NCBI GenBank assembly: GCA_963971405.1
Contig: OZ020488.1
Coordinates: 42,390,888 to 42,454,887, forward strand
Direction of reading: 5' to 3'
Source: Psococerastis gibbosa
Taxonomy: Eukaryota; Arthropoda; Insecta; Psocodea; Psocidae
DNA: 64,000 nucleotides
Both the position numbers and the translations under genes were made by a program. Below the pieces are notes generated by a model. It was not told the DNA's origin. It worked only from the letters and a program-made list of their open reading frames with translations, and did no database searches. Positions within the stretch are counted from its first letter, which is position 1, and the number at the start of each line of letters is the position of its first letter. Shown here piece by piece: positions 24,101 through 30,100 of this stretch.

Positions 24101-27100
24101 TTAGCATGAAAACAAGACTTTATAGTCGTATTGTTCACCTTTTGTTTATTTGTCAATAAAGTCAATATAGTCTTATTGTTCACTTTTTGTTTAGACTATT
24201 TGTCAATAAAGTCAATATAGTCGTATTGTTCACCTTTTGTTTAGACTATTTGTCAATAAAGTCAATATAGTCGTATTGTTCACCTTTTGTTTAGACTATT
24301 TGTCAATAAAGTCGTTTTTCAATTAATTCATTTCATTTCAATATGCATATAAAAAATTGCGGGATATTTAAACATTATGATTAAACATGCGGTAATGAAT
24401 AAGATTTGAATGTTGATCTTCCAAAAAAATGTAAATAAACGCGCCAAAACTAATCAATTTATTCGAACTTTTGTTACCCCCCCCCCCCTCCGGATCCAAT
24501 CCTAGCTACGCCCATGGGTAAACACTCCCATCATTGCAATTTCCAACTGGCACCGGTACCTGCTGTTTATACCTGTACACAACATCGCAATAAATAATTA
24601 TTTCTATGTCGGCCTACTATCAATGGCGGATCCACGGAGCCTTGACCCCCCCCCCCCTTAAATAAGTAAATAAGACAGTAAAATATTTTTTTACAAAAAC
24701 AATTCTCGGGAGGGTGGGGGTATAGGCTGCACACCTACACGTGTGACCCCCCCCCCCCCACCGCGTAAATTTTGCGCTGGAACCGCTCCTACCTACTACT
24801 ATTGTATGCTTCCTCTCTGTGCCTCTATTCCGTTATTGCACTAATAAAGGTAGATTGAAGAGTCGATATTCTCTCCGCCGGTCCTAGGTCTACCTATAAT
24901 AATAATGAAATTTCCTTTGAACCAATTTGTCCAGGAATTCGCAGCCCCCTGCAAATTCTGCAGCACTTGCAACAGAGTTAACTCTAATAACACGATTCTG
25001 CTTCTATCCTCAGGCATTCAAAGCAATAGCGAGCAAAAGTGATAAAGTGAAACCTTAATCAAATTGCTGTCTCAACTCAAAGAGATTCGCCAAATCTTGT
25101 CAGTCAGAAGCACGGCATGGAGAATCTAATACTGTACTATTTAATCAATGAGTCCTATGGGCCCACACCGTGGCCTGGGACTGTGTCAAACCATACTACT
25201 ACTACTACTATTTAATCAAACTTTATTCAGACAATACGCGAGAATGAACTTGTGAGGTCTCTATGATTAAGAGATACGTCATTTTGCATTCTAACTTTCC
25301 CACAACGTCATTTGTATTATATATGGGGGGGGGGGGAGGGTACTACGGGTTCCTGTTTGGCGGGGATTCCACAGACCTGCCAGTGCAAAATACAAATACG
25401 GTGACGTGGTAGCAGACATTCAAGACTTACGCGGGGTTTCCACCGACCTCGCATTGCAGAATGCAAATGAAATTGACGGAAATTTTTGTTTTACTCTATG
25501 CCATAGTTAAAATTGATCAATGATCATACAGTAAAATCACAAACAAACAAACTAAAATTAAAAAATGGCGTCATGGGATAAGTTAAGTACAAACCTTTTA
25601 ATAGATTTCTATAAAAGAAAAATTCAAATTTCCGTCAATGTCATTTGCATTCTGCAATGCGAGGTCGGTGGAAACTCCGCCTAAGTCATGAATGTCTGTT
25701 ACCACGTCACCGTATTTGTATTTTGCACTTGCAGGTCTGTGGAATCCCCGCCTTTGCATTTTATGATTTAAGAAATTAACTAGGAGGGGGAGGTTTCATA
25801 GAAGTCTACACAGTTCCACTGAAGATGTCGACCGCAGATGTTGACGAAACGTTCGGAAGTACGCTTTCTGAACGACCACGGCCTATCATCCCGGATCCTA
25901 CTGACTCGTCATATACATATATCGTTTATGTAATATTTATTTAATGCCATTCCATTTCAGATCAACTACTGCCCATCAGCCCACGGATTTTACTCTGTCA
26001 TCATCTATTAATTTGACTTCGGCCTCGGGGCATGTAGAGTAGTGGTATACAGACTCCAGTTAGTTAGTTAGTTAGTTAGTAATTTTTGAAGGACTTTTTA
26101 TGGACCCAGGCCCTTGTACAATGCCAACGACCCCATGTATTTCGGACATTATTTGTATTGCTTCCGTATGAATTTTTGGCCATTGGTACCGATTCCAACT
26201 TTCACCCGAAAGGCTGTTGGCTCGAGTCCCCCACTTTCTAAATTTTCTGGCCAAGCTTCGGAGGGCATGTAAAGCTGGTGGTCCCGAGTCTTCCTAATAG
26301 AGTGTAAGAACTTTATAGCCCTAACTTCGCTAGGTTGGCTTGGTAATAGAACAAAAACGTCAATATTTATTTATTTAGAAGCCTAAGTATACGAGTAATG
26401 ACTGAATATTTTGCCGTATCTTCTCCTTTTCACAACAACAAACATGGGGGGGGGAGGATAAATAACAGGCTAGGGTTGTACAAATACACGTTGGAGGGGG
26501 GGGCGGGAGGGGGTTAGATCGTAGATGAAGGGGTAGTGACACGACACACCGGATGTGAGGCAGGGCGGACGGAAGTGCCGTAACAAAGCTCTGGACAGGC
26601 ATTCCACGTATTTGTACCAGCCATTTATCAAAACACCCCCGCGACGTTGTCATTGAGCAAACACAATTTCCGGTAAGCAGACAGCAGTTGTAATAGCCCG
26701 CTTTTTTCAAATTCTCCTGTCATCACGGCTTGTCATTTAGCGTCAACGAGGGTGTTCGAAACAAAGATGTTTTCAGAGCACAATATTCTTAAGCTGCGGT
26801 AAGCTTGGGGGGGGGGGGGTCAAATAAAAGCTTAGTTAAGAGTGTACAGCCCGTAGGAAAATGGCAGCCCGAAATTTAGTATTTTTTATTTAATTAACTG
26901 AGCAAGTTATTAAAAATTTGGTTCATCTAAGTTGTAGAAGACTACTTCATGGATCATATAATAAGGTATTTGTGATTTTCAAAATTGTAGTTTTTTCATA
27001 AACACGATTTTACGCGAAAAGTTATTGTTTATGAATTATTATCGTGTTTATGAAAAATCTACAATTTTGAAAATTAAAAATACCTTATTATATGATGCAT

Positions 27101-30100
27101 GAAGTAGTCTTCTACAACTTAGATGAACCAAATTTTTAATAACTTGCTCAGTTAATTAAATAAAAAATAAAAAGTATTAAAATTCGGGCTGCCAATTTCC
27201 TACGGGCTGTACACTCTTAAGGGACGGATTCTACAATCCGCAGATAAAGTACTATATACTTAAGTACAATTTCATTCCCCATCGAAGTTGACAATAAATT
27301 TGACCTGAATCAACTTCCTATTGCACTTATACCGGTCACTGTAACCTGTGTAGTTATTTAAAAGTTAAAAAAATTGAAACAAACAATGTATGAAACCCAT
27401 TTAATGTCGTCAAAAATGGAAAAAAAAAATGTAGTTTTGAACATGCTGGAATACAGGAAAAAATGTAGTGGACCAGATCATTCAAACAGAGCAATAAATT
27501 TTGCCAGTTATGACGTTTTTCTATGAAAAATGATACATTTATAAAATCTATTTTTACTTGGCCCTTCGTTGACAAGTCGCCTGTTTGCAATAAATTATAA
27601 ATTTCTCGTCAGCGTTTATATACAGTACAAGTATACAGCAGTGTTGTGTCTACAACGGGCGTAAAATTTGCCAATAAATCTGCAAATTAAAAATAATCTT
27701 TCGTCTTCATTGTTTTTTACACTTATGAAGAGCATATGGGATTCTGACATTATTTGTTGGTAAGTCTGGCCGACACTTAAATAAATAAATAAAATTAAAT
27801 ATAGATTCAGGTAAATATAAGAATATAAATATAGAATCAGGTAACTTCAAACAAGGTTTTAGGTGCCCATTCCACCGACCGGCTAGTGCTATTTACAAAA
27901 ACAGTGACGTGGTAGCAGACATTCAAGACTTAGGCGGGGTTTCCACCGACCTCGCATTGCAGAATTGACGGAAATGTTTATTTTCCTCTATGGCATAGTT
28001 AAAATTGATCAATGATCATACAGTAAAATCACAAACAAACAAACTAAAATTAAAAAACGGCGTCATGGGATATGTTAAGTACAAACATTTTAATAGATTT
28101 CTATAAAAAGAAAAATTCTAATTTCTGTCCATGTCATTTGCATTCTGCAATGCGAGGTCGGTGGAAACGCCACCTAAGTCTTGAATGTCCACTACCACGT
28201 CACCGTTTTTGTAAATAGCCCTAGCCGGTCGGTGGAATGGGCGCCTTAAGGATGTTTAACATCTTGCTCATTGTCACTTGCAGCCGGTTTGATAATGAAT
28301 AGCAATTGGGTGAGGGCAGCCTGAGAAAATTGCCACTGCATGGTTCCCTAGCCCCCAGAGTCCGTAGCGACCTAGATGCCAACACATAGTCGAAGCTATA
28401 TCTCACCGCAGGTACGACTCAACGCCAAGGGAATTTTCGAAAAACCACCCATATATTTATTGTCCGGCCAGGAATTAAATAAAAATGAAGTGTATTTATT
28501 CCAATGAGTCCACGAATGTACAGGATGTGAAAGAGCATTTAGGCTACAGAGATTGAGCATGTATTATGGATCCAGTTACGTTACCAATGACCTCAGCATG
28601 TGTTCAGGTCTACCCTTTTCGGCTTTGATTAAACTTTAATTGAAACGAAAACGAAACGAAGTACCGGCTACATAGTAGCATGATACCAATAGAAGCGCTG
28701 TCGATTGGAATAATAAAAATCATGCAAAAATTCATTTTTGATGGAAGCAAAGTACGAACTTCTCAAGCTATAGTACGGTACCATAAAATACAGTATTCGT
28801 AGAAGTCTCCTGGTGTTCTTAGATTACTTCAATATAATTCAATTCCCCTGATTACACACACTAATTCCTCTTATTCTTCTTCTTCTTCTTCTTCTGGCTC
28901 TACAGCCCTTGATGAGTTTTGGCCTGGTCGACAACACTCTTCCAATCGTCTCGCTTTTGTACAACGCTCCACTACCTGCGGTCTCCCAACTCGCGAAGGT
29001 CAGGTTATAACTCATTCTTCTAGCGTTTTCGAGGATTACACACACTAATATTGTGCAATATCCAATGAAATATATTTGTCTAAGAAAATGTCTTCTTCTT
29101 CTGCTTTTTCTGGCTCTACAGCTTTGGCCTGCTCGACAACACTCCTCCAGTCATTTCGGTTTTATACGACGCTGCACCAACAACGGACTCCCAATTCGCG
29201 AAAAATTGTATAACAACAAATTTCAAAAAAATTCAGATTCAAATCGTATTTAAAACTAGATAATCCAAATATACATATCTTCGTTAGAATAAATATCTCA
29301 GAAAGACTAAATACTAGAGTGTGTAATCAGAGCCAAATGAACAAGACGAAAACTGTTAGTCATATTTATCAACAGTGCGGGTTGAATTTTCATATTTTGG
29401 CCCAAAAGTCACCACAAAACTACTACGGCTACTATAAAAATCATGCTTTTCATTATAATGAAAATTGAGGAGGCAGGAGACGAATATACGGCCATCAATT
29501 CAAAATAAGAGTAAATTTTTTGGAAAGAACAGTCCGTAAATTCAGAGGTATATTACTTACAGTTGCTCAAGTTTCGGCAGGTCCTGGAAAACTTTGCCCT
29601 CGATTTCTCGTATCCTGTTCTTGTAAAGATATCTGTAACAATTATTAAAGTTATGGGCATACAATTGATGGTAAAATACAGCTAAATTTCACTCAATATT
29701 GTGACGTATGTTGACAGCAGAAGTCGGGGGGCACGCCATATTGTAGGCCTATTGTAAAGAATATTACACGAAGTTTGTTCCCATCTACAATTGCTTATTT
29801 ATCCATAATTCATATAATACGGGACAAATATATAACAGGAACTATTGGTAAAGGTTAATGACAATGGTGTATCCCTATTTAACAAAAGGTTAGTTGGACT
29901 TACATTGCCTGCTGTGTTAATAGTAATTAGAGGCATGGGCCTCATAATCATTGAACAGTTAGGGCGGAGCCCATTGTCAAAGGAAGGGGGTGACTTAGAA
30001 ACCCACTGGTGTTAGCCTAAAACCCTGAACGCTTTCGGCAAGAACTGCCATCTACAGAGGGAAACCCAATAGCACAGTTACACCTTATCTGCGATTTGAG

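Noticed and set aside
25816-25885. Active hammerhead ribozyme
   Set aside because: A bulge after the CUGAAGA box and no NUH cleavage site opposite A15.1; kept only as a structural observation.
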